Below, in pieces: positions 19,916 through 30,724 of a DNA stretch of 64,000 bases; the stretch's first letter is position 1, and each line of letters begins with the position of its first letter. The stretch spans positions 1 through 64,000 of the forward strand of contig CALLXD010000039.1 in assembly GCA_937766455.1 (NCBI GenBank), in the 5' to 3' direction. Made by a program: the position numbers and the translations under genes. The DNA is from Vicinamibacterales bacterium. GTDB taxonomy: Bacteria; Acidobacteriota; Vicinamibacteria; Vicinamibacterales; UBA8438. The notes beneath the pieces were generated by a model. That model did no database searches. It worked only from the letters and a program-made list of their open reading frames with translations, and was not told where the DNA came from.

Positions 19916-21853
19916 ATGGCGTTCGACGCTTTGCATGTGACGCCTGGGGCCGCCGGGACCCGAGCGTCCGCTACGTATGTGGCCCTCGTGGCCGTGGCCA
20001 TCTTGACCACTGCGACCATGATGACTACCACAGTGACCGCTAGCGCACAGGAAGCCGGATCGGCTCCGGACCAGATTGAGTGGGACCTCAGCGAGATTTA
20101 CTCAAGCTTCGAGGTCTGGGAGACCACCAGGGGACAGCTCGCGACGCAGGTCGATGCGCTCGCCGTCTACCGCGGAAGGTTGGGCGAGAGCGCGGCCACC
20201 TTGCGGGAGGCATTCGACGCCATCAGTGGGGCTGAGAAGGAACTCTCGCGGCTCTACGTCTTCGCGTTCCTCAAGGCTGATGAGGACCGTCGCGTGTCCG
20301 AGGACCAGGAACGCCGCGGGCTCGCTGCCGCACTGCTGTCTGAATTCGGCGAAGCGGTGGCCTTTCTGTCCCCGGAGCTGCTGAGTGTGGGGTCGGCGAC
20401 CATCGAGCGGTATCTCGCTGAGGAGCCGGGTCTTGCCAGGCACGCGTTCAACATTCGCAACATCTTGCGGCAAGCGCCACACACGTTGTCGGACGAAGCG
20501 GAACAGGTCATCGCGGCGACCGGTCCGGTGGTGCAGGGGGCGGAGCGGATCTACGCCATGCTGACCAGCTCCGACCTCCCGTTTCCAACGGTGACGCTGT
20601 CTTCCGGCGAAGAGATCACACTTGATCAAGCCGCGTATTCGCTACACCGGGCGTCCTCCAATCGCGCGGATCGTAAGCTTGTATTCGACACGTTTTGGGG
20701 CGCGTGGAAGGGGTACGAGACATCGATCGGGCAGACGCTCGATACGCAGGTCAAGGCCCACGTGTTTCAGGCCAAGGTGCGCCACTATGACAGCGCGCTC
20801 GACGCGGCGTTGTCTGGTCCGAATATCCCGACCGCGGTCTATCACAAGCTCGTCGAGGCCGCGCATCGGCACCTTCCGTCGCTGCACCGATATTTCAGAA
20901 TCCGACAACGGATGCTCGGGTTGGACGACTTGCACTATTACGACATCTATCCGTCACTCGTCGCGTCTGACCGAACGTTTGACATCGATGAATCTAAAGC
21001 GCTGACGCTCGCGTCGGCTGCCCCCTTGGGGGCGCACTATTTGGACCTGCTCCGGGACGGGTTTTCGGGGAATTGGATGCACGTCTACCCGCAGACCGGC
21101 AAGGCGCCGGGGGCCTATATGTACGGGAGCGTGTATGACCTGCACCCGTTCCTGCTGCTGAATCACAACGGGCAGTTCAACGATGTGTCGACGTTCACGC
21201 ACGAGTGGGGGCACGCCATTCACACGATGCTGTCCACGGAGCACAATCCGTACGAGACGTCGAGTTACGCGACGTTCACGGCCGAGATCGCGTCGACCAC
21301 CAACGAGGTCTTGCTACAGGAGCACATGCTGGCGCAAGACATCTCAGACAATGAGCGTTTGTTCTATCTCGGGACGGCCCTCGAGGCGGCGCGCGGCACC
21401 TTCTTCAGGCAGGTCATGTTCGCCGAGTTCGAGTTGAAGATTCACGAGATGGTCGAGGCCGGTGAAGCGTTGTCGGGCCAGAAGATGAGCCAGGTCTACG
21501 AAGGGCTGCTGCGGCAGTACCACGGCGCCGATGACAATGTGCTCGCCATTGATCCGGCCTACGCGGTCGAATGGGCCTTCATCCCGCACTTCTACCGCAA
21601 CTTCTATGTTTTTCAGTACGCGACCTCGATTGCGGGCGGCACGATGTTCGCCGAGCGGTTCCTGACGGGCGACGAGCAGGCGCGGGACGACTATCTCGCG
21701 GTGCTGTCCGCCGGCGGGTCACGATACGCCTACGAGCTCCTCCAGGAATATGGCATCGACCTCGCCACCGACGCCCCGTACGATGCGCTGATTGCGCGCA
21801 TGGACCGCGTCATGGACCAAATCGAGGCCATCCTCGACCGCCAAGGCAACTAG
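19916..21853 (+). CDS. pepF: Oligoendopeptidase F (M3 family), exported
   Basis: Signal peptide; FTHEWGHAIHTMLS (HExxH-type); C-terminal EWAFIPHFYRNFYVFQYATS. Confidence 0.9.
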   Translation: MAFDALHVTPGAAGTRASATYVALVAVAILTTATMMTTTVTASAQEAGSAPDQIEWDLSEIYSSFEVWETTRGQLATQVDALAVYRGRLGESAATLREAFDAISGAEKELSRLYVFAFLKADEDRRVSEDQERRGLAAALLSEFGEAVAFLSPELLSVGSATIERYLAEEPGLARHAFNIRNILRQAPHTLSDEAEQVIAATGPVVQGAERIYAMLTSSDLPFPTVTLSSGEEITLDQAAYSLHRASSNRADRKLVFDTFWGAWKGYETSIGQTLDTQVKAHVFQAKVRHYDSALDAALSGPNIPTAVYHKLVEAAHRHLPSLHRYFRIRQRMLGLDDLHYYDIYPSLVASDRTFDIDESKALTLASAAPLGAHYLDLLRDGFSGNWMHVYPQTGKAPGAYMYGSVYDLHPFLLLNHNGQFNDVSTFTHEWGHAIHTMLSTEHNPYETSSYATFTAEIASTTNEVLLQEHMLAQDISDNERLFYLGTALEAARGTFFRQVMFAEFELKIHEMVEAGEALSGQKMSQVYEGLLRQYHGADDNVLAIDPAYAVEWAFIPHFYRNFYVFQYATSIAGGTMFAERFLTGDEQARDDYLAVLSAGGSRYAYELLQEYGIDLATDAPYDALIARMDRVMDQIEAILDRQGN

Positions 21854-22026
21854 CGTCTGGCGCCCGCGACGCGGATTGACACCGCGTCGACCCCACCATA
21901 GAGTGGGCCAACCGGCGACGATGTACCTTCCCAGGCCACGCCGAGGCGCGTGTGGAGCGGGACTCATGGGCCCCGCGAGCGCATCTGCGAGTCGGGGCGG
22001 AGTCCAGTTTCGATGAGGAGCCAGCG

Positions 22027-23496
22027 ATGAAGATGTCACTCTCCGTGTTGGCGGCGACGTTGGTGCTCTCCGGCGGACCGGCCTTCGCGGGCCAAGAGGC
22101 AGCGCCCCCAACCTTCGCGAAAGACGTCGCGCCGATTCTCTACGAGAACTGCGTCACGTGCCATCGGCCGGACAACATCGCGCCCATGTCCCTGTTCGAG
22201 TACTCCGACGCACGTCCCTGGGCCCGGTCCATCAAGGATATGGTCGTGGCTCGGGTCATGCCCCCGTGGCCCGCGGATCCCAAGAACAGTCTCAAGTTCC
22301 GAAACGAGCGCTACCTGGCGCAAGCGGACATCGACACGATCGCGGCATGGGTGGACGCGGGGGCTCCAAGGGGCAACGACGCCGACATGCCCTCGAGACC
22401 TCATTTTCCCGACGGCTGGACATACGAGGGAGGGGAACCGGACTACGTCTTCGATCTGCCGGTCGAGTACACGATTGCGGCCGAAGGGGAAGAGGACTAC
22501 ATCGACTTCTATTCAGCGATGCCGTGGGACGAGGACCGCTTCGCCGAGGTGCTCGAGCTGCGTCCCAGCGACTTCCGGGTCGTGCACCACTCCGGCGCCT
22601 ACACCGTCGATCTGCCGTGGGGCACCCAGGTCATCGACGGCGTGTTGCACGACCTCGACGGCAACTCGCTTCTTCGCGCCCCCCTGCCAACGAAGCCAGC
22701 CGATACGGAGACTGAGGACGCGGCTGAGACAGGCCGTGTGGCGCAGCGCGTCTTCAACGAGGTGAACCTGCCAGGTGCGAGCAAACTGCTGTCCTATGTG
22801 CCGGGTCGAGGCGTCGAACGGCACCGTCCGGGCACGGGGAAGCGGCTGGCCGCCGACAAGTGGGTTCGCTGGACCATGCACTACAACCCGATCGGCGTCG
22901 AGGCGACCGAGCGCAGCAAGCTGGGCATCTGGTTCAATACGAAACCGGTGACGCATGAAGTGCTCACCCGGCAGGCTGGGAACGCGTTCCCGACTGACCC
23001 GTTCGGCAACGACATCTATCTCGTGCAAGGGGCAGAAGTGAAGCCGACGACGGATCCCGAGACCGGTCGGGTTCGACGTGGCCTGATTCCGAACATTCCG
23101 CCGTACGAGGACGATTGGAAGATCACTGGCATTACGCCGATCACGGAGCCCATTACGCTCTACGGACTCTCGCCGCACATGCATCTGCGGGGGAAGAGCC
23201 TGCGATGGGTGGTCACGTATCCGGATGGCGTCGAGGAGACGATTCTCGACGTGCCGAAGTTCGACTTCAACTGGCAGATCCACTATGAGCTCGAAGAGCC
23301 GCTCCATCTGCCGGCCGGCAGCAAGATCACCGGCATCGGGGTCTACGACAACTCACTCGGCAACCGCTGGAATCCGGGGCCACACCTGGAGGTGTACTGG
23401 GGTCAGCAGAGCTGGGACGAGATGTATCAGGCGTTCACCGTCTACACGGTGAACAGCCAGGACCTGACCAAGCAGCCGAGCACCAACGACGAATAG
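22027..23496 (+). CDS. Exported cytochrome c fused to a PHM-like copper type II monooxygenase fold
   Basis: Signal peptide, FAKDVAPILYENCVTCHRPDNIAPMSLF haem site, WTMHYNP, SPHMHLRGKSLRW HxH copper-type motif. Confidence 0.8.
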   Translation: MKMSLSVLAATLVLSGGPAFAGQEAAPPTFAKDVAPILYENCVTCHRPDNIAPMSLFEYSDARPWARSIKDMVVARVMPPWPADPKNSLKFRNERYLAQADIDTIAAWVDAGAPRGNDADMPSRPHFPDGWTYEGGEPDYVFDLPVEYTIAAEGEEDYIDFYSAMPWDEDRFAEVLELRPSDFRVVHHSGAYTVDLPWGTQVIDGVLHDLDGNSLLRAPLPTKPADTETEDAAETGRVAQRVFNEVNLPGASKLLSYVPGRGVERHRPGTGKRLAADKWVRWTMHYNPIGVEATERSKLGIWFNTKPVTHEVLTRQAGNAFPTDPFGNDIYLVQGAEVKPTTDPETGRVRRGLIPNIPPYEDDWKITGITPITEPITLYGLSPHMHLRGKSLRWVVTYPDGVEETILDVPKFDFNWQIHYELEEPLHLPAGSKITGIGVYDNSLGNRWNPGPHLEVYWGQQSWDEMYQAFTVYTVNSQDLTKQPSTNDE

Positions 23497-23554
23497 CCTC
23501 CATCAGAGGTGCGCTGTGGCCGGGCAGCTCTGTCCGTCCCACCGGGAGAGCGGT

Positions 23555-24193
23555 GTGATACCTGGTAAAACGTGGCGTGTCGTGGCAGGGGTCGTGACGA
23601 TGGGGGTCATCTGTGTCGCCGCGCCATCTTCTGCCCAACCCGAGTCGCAGCGTCCCACCGGGCAGATCCCCGACCGCGGTCGCCCGACTGAACGTGGCGA
23701 CGAGATTCCCCTCTTTGACTACGACGCGTATTTCCCGGGCACCTGGGAGTTCGAGTGGCGGGTCCCCGAGAGCCCGCTGGGCTCCGGCGGTCTGATCGAA
23801 GGGACCGAGGTGTTCGTGCCCGGCGTCGACGGGCGCTACTACAGCAGTCGCATCGTCGCCCGGGGGCCGGACGGCGACTTCACCACGGACTCGCGCATCG
23901 TCTATCTCGCCGAGCAGAAAACATTCAGCCGCTACGAGGTCGATAGCCGCGGTTTCGACCTGTTCAGAGTCGGGCGCATCGGTGGTGACCTCGGCGGATT
24001 CTATACCGTGCACTATGAGACCCCGCCCTTCGACGTGGACGGGCAGCAGGTGCAACTGCGGATGACAACGCGCCTGGTGTCGCCGGTGAACTTCCGCGTC
24101 GAGTCACGCATTGCGGTCGACGGAGGACCCTTCACCAACTTTGGCACGGCCTGGTGGACGAAGAACCTAGCGGACCTGGCTTCGCCGAACTAG
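23555..24193 (+). CDS. Exported protein of unknown function, DUF1579-like tentatively
   Basis: Signal peptide then FPGTWEFEWRVPESPLGSGGLIEGTEVF; GTG start proposed. Confidence 0.55.
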   Translation: MIPGKTWRVVAGVVTMGVICVAAPSSAQPESQRPTGQIPDRGRPTERGDEIPLFDYDAYFPGTWEFEWRVPESPLGSGGLIEGTEVFVPGVDGRYYSSRIVARGPDGDFTTDSRIVYLAEQKTFSRYEVDSRGFDLFRVGRIGGDLGGFYTVHYETPPFDVDGQQVQLRMTTRLVSPVNFRVESRIAVDGGPFTNFGTAWWTKNLADLASPN

Positions 24194-24202
24194 AGCTCCA
24201 AA

Positions 24203-24574
24203 ATGACACGCGCGCAGACATACACCCTTGCCTTGTCGCTCGGCGCGATTCCGCTGATACAAGTGACACCACCGATACCGCTCATGATGACGGTGGGGTG
24301 TGTGGAGACAGACGGTCGTGACGGCTTTACGCTCACCCGAGCCACCGAGCCCGCCGCGATTCAAGAGCGCGTACCGGCACAACCGGCTGCCGATGTCCCG
24401 CTGGGCGATCAGACACTCAGGCTCGTAGGGACGCTTGACGAGTTCGGGGTTGCGGCCCACGTGGGTCATAAGGTCTGGGCGAAGGGGTTGCTCAACCCGG
24501 GCGAGCCGGTTCCTCTCCTCAATCTCACGTCGATCACCCGCCTGGGTCAGTCATGCGACGGTTCCGTCCGCTAG
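24203..24574 (+). CDS. Small exported protein of unknown function
   Basis: Hydrophobic N-terminus and uninterrupted ORF 9 nt after the previous stop. Confidence 0.45.
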   Translation: MTRAQTYTLALSLGAIPLIQVTPPIPLMMTVGCVETDGRDGFTLTRATEPAAIQERVPAQPAADVPLGDQTLRLVGTLDEFGVAAHVGHKVWAKGLLNPGEPVPLLNLTSITRLGQSCDGSVR

Positions 24575-24664
24575 CAGCCCGTGGTGAAAGTAGCGCTGCA
24601 GTCGACAGGCGCTGAATCCGGGCCACTCGGGTGTGGCCTCAGTCGCAGGAAGAGGAAGGTTCAC

Positions 24665-26216
24665 ATGAAGCGTGTTCGCGAGGGGAATCCCCGCCCCAGA
24701 GGCAAGGGTGTCGCCCATCTCGTTGTCATGTCGGCAGGAGCCCTGGCCTTCGGTGTCGTCGCGCAGGCCCAGCCGGCCGGTCAAGGTGCAATTGCCAACA
24801 ACGACGCGTTTCTACTGGCTGAACGAACAGAACAAAGCCTCACTGATCATGCTGGCCGAGGAAGGCATCATCACGGACGAGCTGGGGACGAATATTGCCA
24901 GTTCCCTGACTCAGGTCATCGCGGAGGGCGCCAAGCCCGGTGCCGCCCGATCGCGCGACTATCTTGTCGTGGAGGCCGACATGATCGACATCGGTGGACC
25001 CGATGTGTCGCGTCTCCATTCCGGGCGTTCGCGGCAGGACCTGGGCCAGACGTCGACGCGGCTGCTGCTGCGCGATGCTTTCCTGACGACGTACGGTCAG
25101 TTCATCGACGCGCGCGCGACCCTCCTCGAGATGGCTGAGCGGAACCCGCATGCCATCCTCCCCTTCTACACCCACGGGGTTCAGGCGCAGCCGACCGCAC
25201 TGGGGCACTACCTTGGCGGCTACCTGCAGGCCATGAGCCGTAGTTCGGACCGCTACCAGCAGGCATGGGCGCGGTTGAACCTGTCGCCTCTGGGTGGGGC
25301 GGCGGGTGGCACCTCCAGCTTTCCGGTCAACCGTGCACGGCTCGCGGAGTTGCTGGGGTTCGATGGTCTCGTCGTGAACTCGTTCGACGCCGGTCAAATC
25401 GCCAACCAGGACAACGGCGTCGAGTTGACCACCGTCGCGGCGTCGGGCGCGTTGACGGTCAGCATGCTGGCGGCCGACCTCACCGTGCAGTACGCCGACC
25501 CGCATCCCTGGTTCCGGCTGCAGGAAGGGTCGCAGACGGGCGTCAGCAGCATCATGCCGCAGAAGCGCAACCCGATCGGCCTCGAGCGGCTGCACCTCGC
25601 GACGAGCACGGTGACGGGCCAGGCCGTGACCTACCTGATTCAGGCGAACAACGTCATGTCTGGCATGGGCGACTACAAGGGGAGCCACCCGCTCCAGGTG
25701 GTGCGATTGCTGGGCACCATGTACGAGGACTTGAGCGACATGCTCGCGGCACTCGTGTTCGACCCGGAGCGGGCGCTGCAGGAAGTCAACAACGACTACT
25801 CGATGACCACGGAACTGGCCGACATACTCCAGCGCGATGCTGACGTGCCGTTCCGTGTCGGACACCACTTTGCCTCTGAGATCGTCTCGTACGGTCGCAG
25901 TCGAAACCTGACACCGGCTCAGATTCCCTACGATGTGGCTCAGGTGCTGTTCGGCGAGGCGTGGGAGGCCTTCGGCACGACGAACGCGCGGTTGCCATTG
26001 GCCGAACCGCAGTTTCGTCGCGCGCTCTCTGGCGAGAACATGGTGGATTCTGCCAAGCCGATTGGGGGCCCCCAGAGAGCAGAAGTCGTTCGGATGCTGG
26101 CCGCGGAGACGGTGCGCCTGGCCGCGGACCGCGACTGGTTGGCCGAGACCGGCCGTGGACTCGACGAAGCCGACCGCATGCGGGAAATGGGGATGGTGCG
26201 GCTACTGGAGCGGTAG
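24665..26216 (+). CDS. Argininosuccinate lyase-like (fumarase superfamily) protein with signal peptide; apparent 1-nt frameshift at about 24809-24811
   Basis: Signal peptide MKRVREGNPRPRGKGVAHLVVMSAGALAFGVVAQAQ is one frame away from FYWLNEQNKASLIMLAEEGI...LHSGRSRQDLGQT...YTHGVQAQPTALGHYLGGY...GVSSIMPQKRNPIGLE. Confidence 0.85.
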
Positions 26217-26254
26217 TATCGCCGACACTCGCAGTCGGCCATGCCCGTCTGCTG

Positions 26255-27643
26255 CTAGAGCATCGGTGGAATCATGAACAGGGCTATGACAGTCACGATA
26301 AACAGCACAAACGCGATGATGCCCGTATAGCCGAGCACGTCGCCGAACTTCATGCGGGTGACCGTCAGGATCGGGATCGCCCAGAAGGGCTGGATGAGAT
26401 TGCTGGTGGAGTCGCCGTACGCGTAGGCGAGCACGGTGGTTGTCGCCGAGACGCCGAGCTCTCTGGCGGCCGGGAGGAGATAGGGCGCTTCGATAAGCCA
26501 CTTCGAGCCGCCCGACGGAACGAACACATTCACCATGCCCGAGTAGAGATAGACAATCACCGGGAATGTGTCCGTGGTGGCGACCTGGACGAACAATGCG
26601 CCCAACCAGTCGCCGAGCCCCGTGCCGTTGATCACCCCGAAGATGCCGGCATAAAGAGGGAACTGCAGAATGACGCCTGACGCGGTACGAGCGCCGTTAC
26701 TGAAGGCCTTGACGAGATTCGCCGGCGTGCCCTGCAGCAGCATGGCGGCAATGAGAAACACCGCGTTGTACGCGTTGATTGTCCAACTCGCTCCGAAGCC
26801 CTGGGTCACGATGGAGTGCCCCAGCGGATAGCCGATCAGAAGGGCCGCCAACCAGATCCACCCTCGGTACGATTCCATCTGGGCGGCCGGGGTCGTCGGT
26901 TCCTGGTCGTCTGCCAGTCTTGGCATGATCGCGTTCAACTCATCCTCGGTCAGGGTCCGCGCGTTTTCACGCGGATGGAGGATGGCGACCATGACAAGGG
27001 CCACAGCGGCCACCACGGCGAGGTAGATGAGGTTGAACGAATTGAAGAGCGTTTCGGTGACCGGCAGGATGCGGTCAAGGAGCGGTTCGGTGCCGGGGGG
27101 CGGTGACGTAATGGGGTTGCCCGGAGTGGCGAGAATGAGCGGGGCCGAGCCCGACAAGCCTCCGTGCCAGACAGTGCCGATCCCGAGATAGGCACCCGCG
27201 ATGAGGAGGCGTATGTCCGCCTTGGGATTGCGTCTCGCGACAAAAGGCACGAACAACGCGGAGGCCACGACGCTGGCGGCCCAGTTGAAGTACGCGATGG
27301 TCATCGAATACGCGCCGAGGAGCACCACCGCCTGGACCGGCCGCATGGCATTCGGTCGGCTGGCCAGCCAGTCGAGAAACCTGTACGCCGGTTTCGACGA
27401 CACGCAGGCGTGCGCCGCAATCATGGCGATGGTGAACTGCATGGCCAGTTCCAGCAGCGACCACATCCCGCCGCCCCAGGCGAGTACGGTCTCATTCAGA
27501 CCGGCACCGGCACCGACGACCGCGAGCAGAATGGCCATGATCGTCAGCATCATGCAGACGACCCACGAATCAGGGATCCACCGCTGGGTGAACCGCGACA
27601 GGGTTTCTCCGAGGCTCCCGACGAGGCGGATGAGACTAGACAT
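26255..27643 (-). CDS. AtoE/TIGR00366 short-chain fatty acid transporter
   Basis: FTQRWIPDSWVVCMMLTIMAILLAVV; FVPSGGSKWLIEAPYLLPAA; many TM segments. Confidence 0.88.
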   Translation of the reverse strand: MSSLIRLVGSLGETLSRFTQRWIPDSWVVCMMLTIMAILLAVVGAGAGLNETVLAWGGGMWSLLELAMQFTIAMIAAHACVSSKPAYRFLDWLASRPNAMRPVQAVVLLGAYSMTIAYFNWAASVVASALFVPFVARRNPKADIRLLIAGAYLGIGTVWHGGLSGSAPLILATPGNPITSPPPGTEPLLDRILPVTETLFNSFNLIYLAVVAAVALVMVAILHPRENARTLTEDELNAIMPRLADDQEPTTPAAQMESYRGWIWLAALLIGYPLGHSIVTQGFGASWTINAYNAVFLIAAMLLQGTPANLVKAFSNGARTASGVILQFPLYAGIFGVINGTGLGDWLGALFVQVATTDTFPVIVYLYSGMVNVFVPSGGSKWLIEAPYLLPAARELGVSATTTVLAYAYGDSTSNLIQPFWAIPILTVTRMKFGDVLGYTGIIAFVLFIVTVIALFMIPPML

Positions 27644-27647
27644 GGGC

Positions 27648-28865
27648 TTAGGCGGTCTCGGCCGTTGGGTTCTTTGCGGCCAGCAGGCAAAGCAGGGACA
27701 AGATGGACAGGACCGCCGCGCCGAAGAACGCGTACTGGTAGTTGCCGAAGGTGTCGTAGGCCAACCCGGCAAGCTGGGAACCGGCGACGGCCGCGATGCC
27801 CCAGGCCAGGAACAGCAGACCGTAGTTCACACCGAAGTGCTTGGTGCCATAGAAGTCGGCGGAGGTCGCAGCGAATACCGCGAGCAGTGTGCCGTAGCAA
27901 TAGTAGACGGCGAACACCCCCACGCTGAAGAAGAGCACGTTCGAGCCAAGCAGATACAGCGCTGGCATGGCCACGGCCGAGACCACCACCATCAGTCGCA
28001 ACACATTCAGACGCCCGAGGTTGTCTGACATGGCTCCAGAGAGCACCCGACCGGTGGTGTTTCCAATAGCCCCGACAACCAGCCCGATCAACGCCACGCT
28101 GCCGATGCCGGCCTCGGTGCCGAACGGTACCAGCTGACTGATGAGCCCGAGTCCGGCGATCGCGCCAAAGAAGAAGGCCAGGAACAGAAAGTAGAAGGAG
28201 CTGCCTCGAAGCATCTCGGCCGGTGTGGTCTCGGCGCCGACTCGGGCGACGGCCGCCTTGATCTGCGTCTGATCCCAGCCCGCCGGGGCGTAGCCGTCCG
28301 GCGCCGGCTTGAGCAACCAGGCGCCGATCAGTGCGATCACCAGGAACATCACGCCGTAGATACGGAACGTGGACTGCCAACCGACACTCGGGATCAGCAG
28401 TTCGGCCGCGATGGGTCCGAAGATGCCGGATCCGGCCCCGTAGCCGCCGACCGCAATGCCGATGGCCAGCCCGCGTTTGTCGGGGAACCATTTCGTCACG
28501 ACCGGTGTCGCGATGGAGTACCCGATCCCGTTGCCGGCCCCGGCCAGAAGGCCATACGCGAGATAGAGCACGGTCAACGACGACGTGTAGCTGGAGAGAA
28601 AGAAACCCAGGCTGAACAGGATGCCGCCGATGGCCGCCAGCGTCCTGAAGCCAACGGTGGCGTGGAGGCGCCCGGCGATGACGAACGTGACCGCCATCGT
28701 CAAGATGCCGATGCTGAAGACCCAGGACGTCTGCTGACGGACCCAACCGAACTCCTGCTCAAGCGGCAGGACGAACACGCTCCACGAATAAAACGTACCC
28801 AGGACGACGTTCAGCAACGTGCCGCCGACCAGCGGCTTCCATCGGTTTGCGCGTGTCTCAGCCAT
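27648..28865 (-). CDS. MFS transporter, OFA (oxalate/formate antiporter-like) family
   Basis: GTFYSWSVFVLPLEQEFGW, GLLAGAGNGIGYSIATPVVTKWFPDKRGLAIGIAVGGYGAGSGIFGPIA. Confidence 0.88.
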   Translation of the reverse strand: MAETRANRWKPLVGGTLLNVVLGTFYSWSVFVLPLEQEFGWVRQQTSWVFSIGILTMAVTFVIAGRLHATVGFRTLAAIGGILFSLGFFLSSYTSSLTVLYLAYGLLAGAGNGIGYSIATPVVTKWFPDKRGLAIGIAVGGYGAGSGIFGPIAAELLIPSVGWQSTFRIYGVMFLVIALIGAWLLKPAPDGYAPAGWDQTQIKAAVARVGAETTPAEMLRGSSFYFLFLAFFFGAIAGLGLISQLVPFGTEAGIGSVALIGLVVGAIGNTTGRVLSGAMSDNLGRLNVLRLMVVVSAVAMPALYLLGSNVLFFSVGVFAVYYCYGTLLAVFAATSADFYGTKHFGVNYGLLFLAWGIAAVAGSQLAGLAYDTFGNYQYAFFGAAVLSILSLLCLLAAKNPTAETA

Positions 28866-28916
28866 CGGGTCCTCTGTCTTCGCGTTTCCGTCGCGCGTGC
28901 CGGGGAGCCATTTAGC

Positions 28917-30425
28917 CTACTTCATCGTCGGCATGCTGAGGCTCACGGCGTCTCGTTGTTCGGGCCAGCGGGACGTCACTACTTTTGTACGCGTATAGAA
29001 ACGGACGCCGTCCGTGCCATGTACATGCAGGTCCCCGAAGAGTGAGCCTTTCCAGCCCCCGAACGAGAAAAACGCCATCGGCACTGGAATCGGCACGTTG
29101 ACGCCCACCATGCCCACCTGGATCTCGTGCGCGAAGCGCCGCGCCGATGCGCCCGACCGGGTAAAGATGGCCGTGCCATTGCCGTACGGGCTGTCGTTGA
29201 CGATGTCAATCGCCTCTTGCTCGGTGTCTGCTCGGACGACCACCAGCACCGGTCCGAATATCTCGTCTCGGTAGATGGACATGTCTCGGCCGACGTGGTC
29301 GAACAGCGTCGGACCGACAAAATGGCCGCCTTCGTGCCCCTCGACCCGCAAGCCCCGGCCGTCCACGACGGTCACCGCACCCTCACGCGCACCGGCGTCG
29401 ATGTACCCGGTGACCCGCGCCGCATGGTCCGCGGTGATCAGGGGACCCATCTCGACGCCGTCCTGATGCCCTGGACCGATGCTGAGGGCTCGCGCGCGCG
29501 CGGCCAACCGCGACACGATGGCGTCACCTGCGTCGCCAACGGCCACCACGGACGAGATCGCCATGCAGCGCTCGCCGGCGGATCCATACGCGGCGCCAAT
29601 GAGCGCGTCGGCGGCCGCGTCCAGGTCGGCATCTGGCAGCACGACCGCGTGGTTCTTGGCGCCGCCCAGCGCCTGCGCCCGTTTGCCGGCAGCGCATGCC
29701 GTTTCGTAGACGTGGCGCGCCACCGGCGTGGAGCCGACAAAGGACACTGCCGCCACGTCGGGGTGGCGGAGGATCGCGTTCACCGCCTCCTTGTCCCCAT
29801 GCACGACGTTGAACACGCCGTCAGGTAGTCCGGCTTCCTTGAGTAGCTCTGCCGTCAGCATGCTGGCGGACGGGTCTTTTTCGGATGGTTTCAGAATGAA
29901 TGTGTTCCCACAGGCCAGCGCCACCGGGACCATCCAGAGTGGGCACATGATCGGAAAATTGAAGGGCGTGATGCCGGCGCAGACGCCGAGAGGTTGCCTC
30001 GTGCTGTGGGAGTCGACCCCAGTGCCAACATTTTCGGCGTGTTCACCCTTCAGCAAGTGCGGGATCCCGGTGGCGAACTCCACGACTTCCAGCCCGCGTT
30101 GCACGGAGCCTGCCGCATCCGGAAGCGTCTTGCCGTGTTCCTCGGTAATCAGCGCCGCGAGGTCTGGCGTGCGGCGCTCCAGCAGGTCTCGGAACCGCAT
30201 CAGGATGCGGGCCCGGCGCAACGGAGTGGTGGCTCGCCACGCCGGGAACGCCGCGCGCGCGCTGGCCACGGCCAGATCGATGTCGGCATCATTGGCGAAG
30301 GGCACGGTCCGCACGACCTGACCCGTCGCCGAATTGGTGACGACGCCCTCCCGTGTCCCCTGTGCGGAGTGGCGCTTTCCGTCAATCCAAAACGGCACCG
30401 TCGACACCGCGGTTCCTGTGGTCAT
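28917..30425 (-). CDS. mmsA: Methylmalonate-semialdehyde dehydrogenase (CoA-acylating)
   Basis: ITPFNFPIMCPLWMVPVALACGNTFILKPSEKDPSA; ALGGAKNHAVVLPDAD; AAYGSAGERCMAIS; GVNVPIPVPMAFFSFGGWKGSLFGDLHVHGTDGVRFYTRTKVVTSRW. Confidence 0.93.
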   Translation of the reverse strand: MTTGTAVSTVPFWIDGKRHSAQGTREGVVTNSATGQVVRTVPFANDADIDLAVASARAAFPAWRATTPLRRARILMRFRDLLERRTPDLAALITEEHGKTLPDAAGSVQRGLEVVEFATGIPHLLKGEHAENVGTGVDSHSTRQPLGVCAGITPFNFPIMCPLWMVPVALACGNTFILKPSEKDPSASMLTAELLKEAGLPDGVFNVVHGDKEAVNAILRHPDVAAVSFVGSTPVARHVYETACAAGKRAQALGGAKNHAVVLPDADLDAAADALIGAAYGSAGERCMAISSVVAVGDAGDAIVSRLAARARALSIGPGHQDGVEMGPLITADHAARVTGYIDAGAREGAVTVVDGRGLRVEGHEGGHFVGPTLFDHVGRDMSIYRDEIFGPVLVVVRADTEQEAIDIVNDSPYGNGTAIFTRSGASARRFAHEIQVGMVGVNVPIPVPMAFFSFGGWKGSLFGDLHVHGTDGVRFYTRTKVVTSRWPEQRDAVSLSMPTMK

Positions 30426-30724
30426 TCCGGCTCCCAGTCGTCTCGTGTGGCGGCGCGTAGGATGCTGCGGATGCACCCTCCCCGTCAAGCCTGCGCGCGG
30501 GATGCGGCGTGCTGGCAAGCCCGTGGTCGCTGGCTGAGAACGGCGTCAGAGGTCAGACCTCTTGAGCCCGTAATTCGTTGAACACAAGAGGCTTGTGACC
30601 TTGACGAGTCCGCCAATCGAACCGTAAGATCACGAGGTCGTGCTGTCGGCTGGCGCTCGAAGGTTACCGCGCCGCCGATCACGATGACGATCATGTGGCA
30701 GACGCACGACGGGGAGCAAGAACG

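Noticed and set aside
24840-25868. 342-aa minus-strand ORF
   Set aside because: Antisense shadow of the lyase; no recognisable motifs and biased composition.
26221-26239. GCCGAC-N7-GTCGGC hairpin between the lyase and AtoE genes
   Set aside because: Short stem without U-tract; possible terminator but too weak to call confidently.
27550-28746. 398-aa minus-strand ORF
   Set aside because: Alternate frame of the OFA-type transporter; lacks transmembrane pattern.
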